Shown here in pieces: positions 37,001 through 47,500 of a stretch of DNA of 64,000 bases. The notes beneath the pieces were generated by a model that searched no databases, had not been told where the DNA came from, and saw nothing but the letters and a program-made list of their open reading frames with translations. Source of the DNA: Toxonevra muliebris (taxonomy: Eukaryota > Arthropoda > Insecta > Diptera > Pallopteridae); assembly GCA_963691655.1 (NCBI GenBank), contig OY829326.1, positions 53,499,776 through 53,563,775 on the forward strand, written 5' to 3'. Each line of letters starts with the position of its first letter. The stretch's first letter is position 1. The translations under genes and the position numbers were made by a program.

Positions 37001-40000
37001 GCCATATCGATTGCGAATTTATTGTGAACTACTTTTTCTGTTATACCACAAATTTCCAGAAGTGATTAAAGTAATTACATAAATTAAATTATTTATGTGT
37101 GATTTTATTTGAAATTTAATTAAAAAAAAAAGGAATAGACAAAAATAATTTATAATTTTTGTTGTATTTCTTTCAATTTCAGTTGAGAAATCTTCTCGTA
37201 AACTTTCGAAATCTGAAGAGATTGTTGAAGCAATGATGAAACTTGATGCAAAGCTAGTCGCCTACTTGGCTGGTGTTGAGGAGGAGGAGGAGCAGGAGAA
37301 TATACCATCGACAAAGGAGGTGAAAGCTACTACAGAGGCGCAGTTATTGCTTGAGCGTCTGGAGCAAAGCTATCGTGCGCAGAAGTTGGAAGTGTTCAAG
37401 CGAATCTCTGCAATTAAATTGCAAATGGAAGCGTTGACTTTGCAGCCTGAAGGCACTAAGCGCATGGAATTGTTGCAGAGTGAAATACGTCCTATTTTCA
37501 CGGTTGAGTGTCAATTGTCGCATGAGTTAATTAAGAATATGCCACGTTACGATATGTTTCACATTATGCAATTCGAATCCGAAAAGTTTCAGTCACTGAC
37601 GCAGTGTACACGCTTCGGTCAAGAGGCCAAGCGTAACGTAAACCTCTCACTGGATGATGATGATGATGATAATATTGCTGAGGGAAAGGCGACCAACTTT
37701 GGACGCATACATTTTGCTGTATGGTGGCGTGAGCCTGGCACTTGTCTTAATGAGATGCTGGGTATGGGTGTGCTGGAACTGGAGGAGCTATATAATGCTT
37801 CGCTGCTGGAACAGTGCAAGTGCATTACGATCAATCGACGTGGTATACATTTGGCCAGTTTATATTTGAAAATAAGCTTGCAATTGCAACGTTATACAAC
37901 ACCAGAAGATGTTCAACAGTTGCAGCAATTGCTTGATCAAACCTCCATCAAACAATCTAATATTGCTGTTGATAATAATGGCAATACTACTACCGCTACT
38001 ACTGAAGGTGTAAACGGCAAGGACGATGAAAAAAAGGGAAATCCACAACAGCAGCAGCAACAGAAAAATAATAATGAAATATGCTCAACTCAGTGTGGTG
38101 GTGGCGGCGGTGGAGATATTCCAAACACCGCAGCCACTATCGACAATGAGAATAATTCAGGTGAATATGATGATGCCGTCGAGCGTTTCTTGTATCTGAA
38201 AGACACAAAAATACAATGACTAATGTCGAATTTGTGCGTCTGTGTATGCGACGACTGCGTCTGCGTTGCTGCGCATACACACATAATGCTCCTTCACTTA
38301 CTCGAATTTGATTTGGAATCCATGATTTTTGTAATGCTTTGTTGGAATTGGTTTGCTTTTTTCACAATAAACATATTTTGCTTCTTCGCAAAAACAGAAC
38401 AAAAACTCGAAAATATTATTCTTTTATTTTTAACTTGTATTTTTGTTGTTTCATTTTCATTTCACAAAACACGCACACACAAACATACACATGATCACAC
38501 AAACACACACTCATGTTTTTGTACACTCACCGATAATTTTGCATTCATTACCACCTGAATATATACCCACTCTTTGTTTTCTACTATCATTTCATTTGAA
38601 ATTAAATTTTTATTTATTTAAATCTTCTAAGGATTCGCAGGTTATGCATATGTTCGCCTAATGCGCCTAAAATTATGCTGTCCTTTTTATGTGGTAGCGC
38701 AAAAGCATAAACCCACCCAGCCTCTACTTTTGGCCTATTTTTTGAACAAAGTATGGAATATAAAATATACAAATACAATATATATAATATATTCAATTAT
38801 GGCTCTACAGAAACTTCGTACAAAGAAATAATCATTTTGCTAATTTGTTTTCTTCAAACATAAATTTTGTAGCCAACAACAACAATCCCCAATTAGAGTC
38901 CACCAATTTTACGGCTGAGACCTCAAAAGTACGTTTGCTCAAGGGTTTCATATACGCGAGTGAAACGCGTAATCTCGAAATGAGTACAAATCCCAATTGC
39001 ATTTTGGTGTGTCGTCGTTTTTGGCAAGAGGAAGCAGCTATAGTCACTATGACTGCTGAGCTAAATAAATTCAACTATCAAGAGGTTCGATTTCAATTTC
39101 TATACCAAATTTGATTACGTTATCTCTTTTTAGAGCAATGACGGGCAGGGAAGCAAATCATACCCGCGGGTAAATGAACTTTTGGTTTTAAAAAAGTTTA
39201 ATGCTTGCGAACAGTTTGTCTGTCTGTCACTGTTGTAGAAAGAGAGAAAGGGATAGGGATAGAGAGAATTTGGATTTTATATTTGTTTCATTTCATTGCA
39301 GCAATTTGCCATTATACATGATGAGAAATTTCTCAAACGCTGTGAGAGACAGTACCTACATTTGGAAGTTTGGCAACGCATAAATACTGATATGATAACA
39401 GGGAGCGATGGCGGTAATAAATCCGATGATGGCAACGGGAATGCCAACATCAAAACTGAGATGAACTTCCAACCGTTGGGAATTGTACAGCTGCCATTGC
39501 ATCAGTTCTTTATAGCATATAGAGATGAGGCAATCACAAATCATCTATGCAAAGGAAAGGTAATTTTGCTCGGCAGTGACGACTAAAGTCATTCCTGCAA
39601 GTAAATGGGCTTTAAAACTCAGTGAATTGGAACTATTTATAATTATATTAAAACAAAATCTTTCAGCTTCCAGTCATATCTATTGATACCTGGGTACCTA
39701 TTGCCAATTTTCAAAACAACAGCACAAATGTTGGTGATCTGAAATGCCTGCTGGCCATTGGCAGCGAAGAGCAAATCACAAATCTCAAAGTGGCACGTGG
39801 ACTTGAAACGTCTACATCTAGTAATGGTGCTATCTCAAAATTGGATGTTGCATTCTTTTCAAAGAATCGTCTAGATCCTGCTGCCTCTGTAACTGGCAAC
39901 AGTGAATATCTATCCGGTTCGGGAAAATCTGTTGCAGTAACATCGCAATTGAAGAAGACATCAGATTTATTGGATATGTTGCAGCAGGCTTTAATATCTC

Positions 40001-41187
40001 CACCGCCTAGAGCTCCACCTCCCTATACAGTAGCGCCTGCACCTTCATCTCCGATCCTACCGACTACATCTTCATCTACTTCTGGTACTGTGCCATTTAA
40101 ACCGCGTCAACAGCAACTATTTACATTTATGCTCGAGATACTGCGTGCTTCGGGCTTGCCACTCAATCCTGCAGCTAAGGGCAAAAAGGCTGGAAAGCGT
40201 AATGCAGCAGTAATCTCTAAACGTTTTCCACCAAATGAAGCGCCCAGCACTTATGTGACATTCCAAGCAGATGAATGCCTTGGAAAAGCGTACAAATCGC
40301 ATGAGGGCGAAGTGTATGCGACCAATATTGTTGAGAAATCAACGCAGCCGCAATGGCAGCAACGTTTTCGCGTAGCAGCCAGTGTTGATTACTTGGCAAA
40401 TGTAAGTTCCAGTAAGCCTCTTTAATTATAGTTTTGCAACTGATTTCTTTTGTTTGTTTTACAGCCTCAAAAGCGTTTTATTTTGAAAATCTGGAAAAAG
40501 GCAACCACCGATTCAGTAAAGAATCGTCTACAGCCTACACCCATCGATGACGGTATAATCGGATTTGCTGCTTTAGATTTAGGTGCATTCTTGACTGGGC
40601 TTCAAATTAATGGCAGCTTCAATATCGTTGATTTCCATGGACGCATTAATGGTCAATTGGAATTACGTTGCCAACTACTTGAGAATATTCATAAACTATT
40701 GCTGCATCCTCCAACTCCATCAAGTCCCAATCCCTCAACATCTCCAACAGCTCAGTCATCTTCCTCCTCCTCCACCACCACAACCACCTCCATGGATACA
40801 GTAATTGATCAATTTGAGAATTCACTCGACTTGACACATTTGAATCTGGGTCAAGCAATCAAACGAAAATTCACCGAACTTGAAGAAATTTCGCAGCGTT
40901 TACGCACAAGACTTGTTGATGTGACGGGCGAACCATTTGCGCCTAAATTTGACATATCCAAATTAGATAGTTGGCAGCCGTTTGATGATATTACAGCTGC
41001 TACTAATGATGACGATGATGCTTATTTGAATGAATTCGAACGCGATATTAACGTATTAGCATCACCAAACACAAGTATCAATTCGGCAGCACCTCCAAAC
41101 ACTGATGAAGATGCTACTGAAAATTCTGCGATCGCAACAAAAATTATCTCTGCTGGACCAAGTGAGGCGGCCGACAATTCTAAATAG
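22039..41187 (+). CDS. C2CD3: C2CD3 orthologue, centriolar C2-domain protein
   Basis: In vertebrates C2CD3 sits at the centriole distal end and is needed for distal appendages, cilia and Hedgehog signalling. Exons: 22039-22942, 37183-38160, 38873-39084, 39302-39559, 39667-40401, 40465-41187; phases 1, 1, 0, 0, 0; 1269 residues. The N-terminal domain (about 10-290) aligns in order with vertebrate C2CD3: IQGYLEIEVSRINFII, AKFKWFGE, IRYNICISLALFLEYL, GEIQLRFRML. Later C2 domains lie at about 400-545 (FAVWWREPG), 640-830 (LGIVQLPLHQFFIAYRDEAI, then PVISIDTWVPI) and 925-1115 (FTFMLEILRASG ... FILKIWKKAT). The 'LGxVxLPLHQFxxxxxDaxIs' block is the strongest match. It is about half the human length. 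Low-complexity Asp, Gln, Asn, Thr and Ser runs separate the domains. The first intron is 14.2 kb and full of mobile elements. If exon 2 is not spliced at 38160, the frame stops at 38219. Confidence 0.85.
24625..25142. mobile_element. hAT-type MITE with 8-bp duplication TGTATAAG
   Basis: Perfect 14-bp inverted ends TAACGCTCGTATCT, directly flanked on both sides by TGTATAAG (24617-24624 and 25143-25150). An 8-bp duplication is the hallmark of hAT insertions (also of P elements). Subterminally, ACAGTTTTT recurs at both ends, in inverted arrangement. The 518-bp interior is open in one frame from 24742 to 25005 (KFINRNAKRLKERWQLVAS), but I recognise no transposase domain. Confidence 0.85.
25519..25605 (+). 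repeat. dispersed repeat, unit a (copy 1)
   Basis: About 85 bp including TTAGTAGCTTATATAGGAT and CACTGATGAGGAATTGTGGC. An inverted copy with about 90% identity by eye lies at 28277-28362. Function unknown. Confidence 0.6.
25774..25930 (+). repeat. dispersed repeat, unit c (copy 1)
   Basis: Contains AATATTATAGAAGTTATAGC and CACTGTTTCAAAA; a diverged direct copy lies at 31045-31240. No coding signal. Confidence 0.5.
26046..26095 (-). repeat. GTTAGG / GAGTGGCT repeat, inverted copy
   Basis: On the minus strand this reads TTAAGTTAGAGTGGCTTTCG and continues to AGGCACACCTAGGCCTGAAA. It matches the plus-strand copy at 28372-28440. Confidence 0.6.
28277..28362 (-). repeat. dispersed repeat, unit a (inverted copy)
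   Basis: Reverse complement of the unit at 25519-25605, with CACTGATGAGGAATCGTGGC on the minus strand. It ends within 10 bp of the GTTAGG repeat at 28372. Confidence 0.6.
28372..28440 (+). repeat. GTTAGGTTAGGTTGG repeat
   Basis: Starts with tandem GTTAG pentamers, then GAGTGGCTGTCGAGAGACAC and AGGCCTGAACGGCCCATTG. It resembles a repeat I associate with tephritid and related fly genomes, from memory. An inverted copy lies at 26046-26095. Confidence 0.55.
29660..29885 (+). repeat. degenerate GAGTC/GAAGTC-rich repeat
   Basis: The motif G(A/G)AGTC occurs about ten times in 225 bp (for example TTGGAGTCA, TTGAAGTCA, CCGGAGTCA) at irregular spacing. It looks like a decayed minisatellite; no coding frame. 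Confidence 0.5.
30458..30483. repeat. short perfect hairpin
   Basis: ACCCTGGCA, an 8-nt loop, and TGCCAGGGT: a perfect 9-bp stem with high GC in an AT-rich intron. Role unknown. Confidence 0.5.
31045..31240 (+). repeat. dispersed repeat, unit c (copy 2)
   Basis: Direct, diverged copy of 25774-25930; shares AAATATTATAGAA and TATAGCACTGTTTCAAAA. Confidence 0.5.
31773..33154. mobile_element. PIF/Harbinger-like MITE, outer copy (interrupted)
   Basis: The left end reads GGCTGATGTTACACGGTCAA and the right end, inward, GGGCGATGTTACACGATCAA, each flanked by TTA (31770-31772 and 33155-33157). A 3-bp TWA duplication with GG(G/C)-starting ends is typical of PIF/Harbinger (Tourist-like) elements. It is split at 32264/32926 by a second copy in reverse orientation. 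Removing that copy and one TAA leaves about 718 bp. Rejoining matches the inner copy across the junction (AAAGAAAAAAATTTATTTA then GTTAGTAAAA). No transposase. Confidence 0.85.
32265..32925. mobile_element. PIF/Harbinger-like MITE, inner reverse copy
   Basis: Starts GGGCGATGTTACACGATCAA and ends, inward, GGCTGATGTTACACGGTCAA, the same two distinct ends as the outer copy but reversed. TAA flanks both sides (32262-32264 and 32926-32928). Its 661 bp align along their whole length with the reverse complement of the outer copy, with scattered substitutions. This explains the interlocked inverted repeats in 31.8-33.2 kb. Confidence 0.85.
33171..33258. repeat. long near-perfect hairpin
   Basis: The left arm CTCTTTTTTCGTTTTTTTTA then TATGAAGGTTTTCGCTCTC, and the right arm GAGAACGTAAAAACTTCATA then TAAAAAAACAACGAAAAGAG, pair over about 40 bp with few mismatches around an 8-nt spacer. 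It begins 16 bp after the outer MITE ends. Confidence 0.6.
36193..36307. repeat. palindromic MITE, copy 2
   Basis: Core AAAATAAAGTGTACTTTAAC pairs with GTTAAAGTACACTTTATTTT, followed by GACTATGAATATGCGCCATT. The same core and the same right flank occur in the copy at 5910-6046. Confidence 0.6.
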
Positions 41188-41321
41188 TGTTGGATTTATC
41201 TCACTCTCGCCCTCAGCCGCCTCATATTACAATTTCATCCGCACACTTTAAAGTATTCCAAGTCTAATCGTTTGAAATGTGTACATCGTGCCACAATTAA
41301 GGCTCAATAGTACTTAATTAA

Positions 41322-41327
41322 AATAAA
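41322..41327 (+). terminator. polyadenylation signal for C2CD3
   Basis: AATAAA about 135 bp after the C2CD3 stop. Confidence 0.5.
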
Positions 41328-43503
41328 AACTATTGAAGTATGATTAATTAATTCTTAAAATTAAATTTAACAATTTAGTTCGTTTTAAACTAAGCATATT
41401 ATTATATTATGGATATTATAAACAAGTATTTTTTTTTTACTCACTTAAGTATTTACATACATATAGTCAAGTCACTATTGTTATGTTGTATTTTGAAAAT
41501 ATGAAAAAAATAGCTGCACTAAAAAATTTTTTTTGATGGAATGTTGATATAGGAATTCTTTAAAAATTAAATAAATCAAACGAATGTTACTAGAAGAGTC
41601 ACATTTAGTTGAGTGTTATTTATTAAAAGCGATAGCGAAGTTTCGGCGCTTTATGGTTGCACGTCGTTCCAGTGTGTCTGTATCCCGATGTATAGGAAAA
41701 CGATTAAGGGCGCATTCTATAAGTTATAATTTCCTCTATAAAGCATTAATACGCTGCAATATGATACAAAAAAGTTCGCAGAAAGTTTCTGGAAGTGAAA
41801 AAAAGACGATCGGAATAAAATCTCCCTTAACCAACTCCGTGTAATCGGTGCTGAAGTAGGGGAAAAATAATATTGTTGGCCTAAATATCTCCTCTGTTTT
41901 TTATAAGTCAATATCAAATACTAAAATCCGTTTTTTTTTTCTTATTTTGGTGTCTGAGATATGGAGTTTTACTTTTGTCATATGTGTAATGTTGTGTAAT
42001 ACTTGCTTTGGGGCAAATCATTATTATACACTGGACCAAGTAACAGAATTTTTACAAAATTACTTTGTGAGAGGTGGGCGCGGCATTGGTCTGATGGTTA
42101 TTATTATTTGGTGCGTTTCACTGGTGTTAAATCAGAAAAACTGATTTCAGAGTGTGCTAGAAACGCGTCGCTGAGCGTTTCTTGCTGCTTTCATTTGGAC
42201 GCCAATTTTATAATCATTTTATTTTTCTGATTTTTCAGGTCAGCATGATTTCTCAAAACTTTGACAGTTTTTTGACTTGACAAACTCGATAATTTAATTT
42301 TTGGAAGGATATTAAAACATTTCACAAACTAGAATTTAATGATTTTCAAAATTTTTTCAACTAATGCATCATGCCGTTTCTAAGACGCAATGTCGAAATT
42401 GAAAAGCTTAAAAAAAGAGGACTGTATAACGACTTTGCTAATGTTCTCGCGATGAAATTAATGAAAAATATGTAGAGAAGGTACAAATAATAAAAACTAG
42501 AGATATCTATGAAATCAATTTAAAATTATTTTTTTCTAGTTTTGCCCACCCAATTTACTGAATATTTCAACAAATGAAAATCGGAATAGAACGGAACAAA
42601 AAGAAAACGTCCTTAAATTAATAAAGTTTGCTATTAAATAAGGATACTTGTTTTTGGAAACTGTTAAAATATGATGCAAAGAAAGGGAATACTTTTCGCC
42701 TCACCCTCATATAGAAATATGAAAGAAGCATTATACTTGATAAACGTAAATTTTTCTTGGTTGTACTATGTAGTAGAGTAGAAGATTTTCTATTTGAACG
42801 TCGAACAAAATAAAAGTGAAGAAAAAAACGGCCAAAAATAAGCAGTTACATAGTTGACTACTGGTGTTCTATCGTAGCCAGATTGACTACAACATCATGG
42901 AGCACTGGCCAATAACGGAACATACTACCTGATTCTGTATCTCATACCACATCGAATATTTTTAAAATAAAAAAGTATTTATCTTTTTCAGTTCCTCAAA
43001 TATGCATCCCTGCTTTGTCTCCACAACTATTTTACTGCAAAGAATTTTATCTGCGGAATAGCAAATGTCAAACAAAAGGCATTGGTTGAAAGAAGGGTGT
43101 GTGGGTGGCGGGAAGTTGAAATAACACAATAATATAATAGTTGAAGAATTAGGGTGAAAGGTAGTGCTAGATCTTTTTCGCTTTGAATTTGTATTCGTGT
43201 TAAAATATTTTGCTTCCAAAATATTTTTAAAATTAAATTATTAATAAATAAAAGTATTTTTAAAAATTGTACGGTTGTAAATTAGTCACATTGACAATCG
43301 TCGTCTGTATATTTTTTGCCAAATTGAAAACAGTCACAGACTTCTGTTTTTGCCAAGTTGTGTGCCACTCTAGCTAGAAAGTAGTGTGGAAAATCAATTT
43401 TTTGCTTTTGCAATACGTTAAAGGAAAATTTTCAAAGTGTTGAACTTACCGCAACTTTATTTGCAAACGCAAAGTAGTTCGAGTTCAAGTCGCAGCTTCA
43501 AAA
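41328..43503. other. intergenic DNA between C2CD3 and Atox1
   Basis: No coding signal I can support; open frames of 65-86 codons (41584-41844, 41947-42144, and 42962-43219 on the minus strand) look random. The Atox1 leader must begin within the last few hundred bases. Confidence 0.45.
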
Positions 43504-43993
43504 TGCCTGTAAGTTGAATTTTAGAGAGTAGCATTTACGTGAATACTGGATAACTTGTCATTTATGTACATATATATTTTTTTAGGTACACGAATTTAAA
43601 GTAGAGATGACATGCAGCGGTTGCTCCAATTCAGTGGAGCGGGTGTTGGGGAAGCTTGGTGGTGAGCAAACTAGTGGTTGAATTTAGTTTACGTTGTCGT
43701 TTTTGTTGCTCTAATCTTTTATAGCTAAATTAAATATTTAATATATTTGTATTATCTGCATACAATTTTAAATATTTGCACACATAATTGATATTTGCAC
43801 TAAACTCTCTGCAGCCTAAATTTTTGCTTATCAATTCTATTTTGTCTTACATTTTTTAGATAAGGTGGAAAAAGTCAATATAGACTTAGATGAAAAAACG
43901 GTGCAAGTCACTTCGAACTTATCGTCCGATGAACTGTTAGAGACAATCAAAAAAACTGGCAAGTCGACCACGTATGTTGGAGTGAAGGAATGA
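43504..43993 (+). CDS. Atox1: Atox1 copper chaperone
   Basis: Small cytosolic metallochaperone that carries Cu(I) to the secretory-pathway copper ATPase. Exons: 43504-43509, 43586-43661, 43860-43993; 71 residues, the normal size for the family. The first exon has only two codons (Met-Pro). MTCSGC at residues 10-15 is the conserved MxCxxC copper site (Cys12, Cys15), and KKTGKSTTYVG near the C-terminus carries the conserved Lys that stabilises the bound copper. The whole protein is one HMA domain (babbabb). Introns are 76 and 198 bp, phases 0 and 1. It is too short and too split to be found by open frames alone. A polyadenylation signal AATAAA lies at 44192-44197. Confidence 0.92.
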
Positions 43994-44191
43994 AATGAGC
44001 TCTTTTGCAAGTTTCGAAAAATTGCTAAATTAAAATTGGAAGTATAGAAACGGAAATTGCAAATATGTAGAACCGAATGGATAATTGTAATTGATCGCGA
44101 TAATTGATAAAAGTTGTAAAGCATAGAATTGATATTTAAATTCAAATAATATTTTCTGAAATTGTATTCGTGCAGTAGTGTGAAATCAAAA

Positions 44192-44197
44192 AATAAA
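44192..44197 (+). terminator. polyadenylation signal for Atox1
   Basis: AATAAA about 200 bp after the Atox1 stop; Poc1 reads towards it from the other strand. Confidence 0.45.
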
Positions 44198-44566
44198 TTA
44201 TAGTAGTGTTTAAAGTAAATTTTGAAGTTAATTAAAAATTTTAAAAAGTAAATGTAGTTTATATCCTTGCAAGTTATTCCAACTTTTCAATTGCATAGCA
44301 AAAATTATCGAAAGAAAATATAAATAAAAATATAAAACACAAAAAGAAAAAAGAGATTAAATATATACTTCAAATATGCCAATATTTCTTATGACTAAAT
44401 ATGTAAGCATACAATTAAACTTATACAAAAATTCTTTAAATTCAAAACAAAATAAACGACATTTGTGATGTTTCCACTCAATGGATTTTAATCTAATACA
44501 CAATTTTTGAATTATAATAAAAGTTAAAAATTATAAATAAACGCATTCATTCATTTTTGTTATTAT

Positions 44567-47500
44567 TCATTCACTATTCTCATTAGTGTATTGTTTTAGA
44601 AATAAATTTTCCATCGATGTAATACGTTTATCTAAATTGTATAACATCATTATAATTTCCGAAAGTTGCGCATGCACAGCACTTAATTGTGATGCAGTTT
44701 CAGTTTTATTAGCAAGGACATGTGCATCTTCCACTGCTTCTGAACTATATTCGAAGTCTGCTTTCAAAACCTATAGACAAAATTTAAAAATAATTTAAAG
44801 GTTGATTTACACAAATTTATTTTAAAAAAATGTATAGTCAAAGTGTGTATCTCAAGTAGTCAAATCTCAAAAGTTATGTTTGAAATCAATATGCAATATA
44901 CAAAATATAAGTATAAATTAAAAGTTACAAGAGATTCATAAATAGCATTGGAATAAGATAAAACTAAATATGGAAAATCAGTTAAAGTAACAAAAGAAAA
45001 TTATAAAAATCAAAAAAATTCGAGCAAGTCATTTTGAAATCAAAAATATTTGCTATTGTTGCTGATGTCATTTATATTATTGGACGTCGACATGTGTAAC
45101 AATGATGTGCTACTGCTGCTGCTAGCGCTGTCGTAAGTTTGGTCAATTGGTTGCTGTTCTTGTTGTGGTGGTGGTGATAATTGTTTTGTGTACTCGCTAT
45201 CAAGCACCTGGAAATTTTCATCACGCGCTTTATATTCATCAGTATGCCGTGGATCAACAAAAATGCTTTCATTACAAGCAGAGTTCACAGTTGAGTTTTG
45301 TGGTGCAAGAGCAGATGCATCAAGCATTTTAGCTTTTTGTTTCGTTTGAAATTCTGATGCATCATAAGTGTGCAAATTTGATTTCCAAACCAGTAACTGA
45401 AAATATTAAAAATAACCTTGGGGTACAATCAAAAATATAAAAGAGCTGTTTTAAACCAGCGGTAAAAATAAAGGGGAGCATAAAGCTAAATATGTCGATT
45501 TATTGCCTACTGCGAAGAGCAAAGTAGAAGTATTAGGTAAACAAAGAAAACTGCTGCCCAGCATTCAAAAGTATTGGTGAAGTATTCAATATATTTAAAT
45601 AGAAAATATGTACCGAACACTTTAGGAATGCTTAGATCCAGGGCCGTAGCCAGACATTTTTTGTCGGGGGGGGGGCGGGGGGGGGGGGGGTTTCAGAAAA
45701 TATTCATAAATAATTTTTATCAAACTGATTTTGAAATACAATAAATTAAATCTATGATACATTTGATGGACCCTATAAAATTAAAATTTTAGGAAAAATT
45801 TTCCGATTTTTTTTTATTCTTAACCTCAAAAAAATGGCCAAAAGTAACAAAAAATTCCCAGAATAATCAAAATAAATTTTTTCAAATAAATATTATTCAA
45901 TTTGCATTCTAGTGCATTTTTTTTTTATCGTATAGGACATAATTTCATTAACTCATTGACTTCCCACTACTGATGATGTACCCAACCTCAAAAAAATTAC
46001 CAAAAATAGTAAAGGCTCATTTTTTTCAAATGATCATCATTGGGAATTTGAGCCATTATCAATGATAAGGAACCCGGATGAGGTTGGCTTATATTCCCTG
46101 AATTCGTGAAGTCACAGAATTGAAAGAGATCTTTCTAGTCGTGGTGCTCTGAGCAATAATGCGTTAAAAAATTAATTTTAAGATTGGTTTTGCTAATAAG
46201 ATGAAGTTTTTGGGGTTCAAGCAAGTCTTATTTTACAAGGATCCGATAATTTTTTTATATTTTTATTAATTTTTAAACTTTTTAAACTGATTCAGGACGA
46301 AACCTTAAATCAAAAACAGTTACTGACCTAGAAAAACTATGAATGCAGGAGCGCTCAGTATCACCTTCCCTTTTTGAATCCGTAGTCAAACCTCATGTCG
46401 AAGAAAACAAATCGGATTTGATCGCATAGTGTAATTAAGATTTCAAATTTATTTTTTTATATTTGACTTTTTAGAAAAAAAAAAACCGATGGAAGTAAGA
46501 AATATTGTTAAATAGATTTTATTTTGACTTTTTTTCCATCCATTGGCAATTAATTTCAAAAATTAGAATAAAGTTTCCACATTTCGGGGAGGGGGTCAGA
46601 ACCCCCAAAACCCTCCCCCTAAATACGGCCTTGCTTAGATCACAATACTGCCGAATATTTTTTTCTATCGGGTAATCGGAGTTGTGTTTTTAAGTCAAGA
46701 CAGAACATGATTCCTGATACGAGATTAGAGTTATCTGGCATCCGAATACAGGATTCTAATAAAATGAGCGGCGGCACAAAAGCTTAAAATATTTAGATTT
46801 GATTATTTGATATTAGTTTCAAAGTATTCAGATAGTTCAAAGTATTCAGATAGTTCAAAGTATTCAGATAGTTCAAAGTATACAGATCCTTCGCATATAT
46901 GTTTATATACTATATAAATATTCGGGCTATCCGGATATTCGAACAATAATTAAAACTCTAAATCGAAGCATTCACAAGAATACTTTTAGGCAGTATGTTA
47001 CCAAACAGAAGCTGTCAGATGCTCTCTAAACAGCGAAAAGTAATCGAAAGGAAAATATTTTAGAACATAAAGCAAAGTACATATTGTATTTGAATCTGCT
47101 GGAACAATTTAAACCTTGTTTTAAACTGACATAAATGCACGTATGGTTTATAAAAAATATATCGCTGCCTTAGTTTGCAAAGGCCCTAACATCAAGTTTT
47201 TCAATACCGAGTTTTTTATGGGTTATGATAAAGCGCGTCCACTTCCTTCTATACCAAAAATTTTGGAGACCTACCACGAAAACTTACAATCTTTTCTTTA
47301 GTTTAAATTACAAATTCTCAAAATAGTACTTCAAATACAAAAATGTTTTTTGCTTCTCGTGTAAAATTTGAAAAGCGCGTATTAGGGCTTATGCAAATTA
47401 AGGCAGCGATCTAATGTTTAACTATAATTATTGCATACCTGTCGATCACAACCAGATGAAGCAAATTTACTGCCATCTTGTGAGAATGCAACAGCACAAA

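Larger units (their letters stand above)
22943..37182 (+). other. giant first intron of C2CD3
   Basis: The donor AAAG|GTAAGT and acceptor TTTCAATTTCAG are strong and phase-compatible (G|TT makes Val302). The 14,240 bp between them hold no convincing nested gene. Identified contents are given separately: a hAT-type element, dispersed and inverted repeats, a GAGTC-rich stretch, the self-nested Harbinger-like MITE, a long hairpin and a palindromic MITE. The remaining sequence is AT-rich without recognisable features. Confidence 0.8.

Noticed and set aside
22943..37182. Nested host gene inside the 14-kb C2CD3 intron
   Set aside because: No open frame or exon chain there shows a recognisable protein; all explainable segments are repeats.
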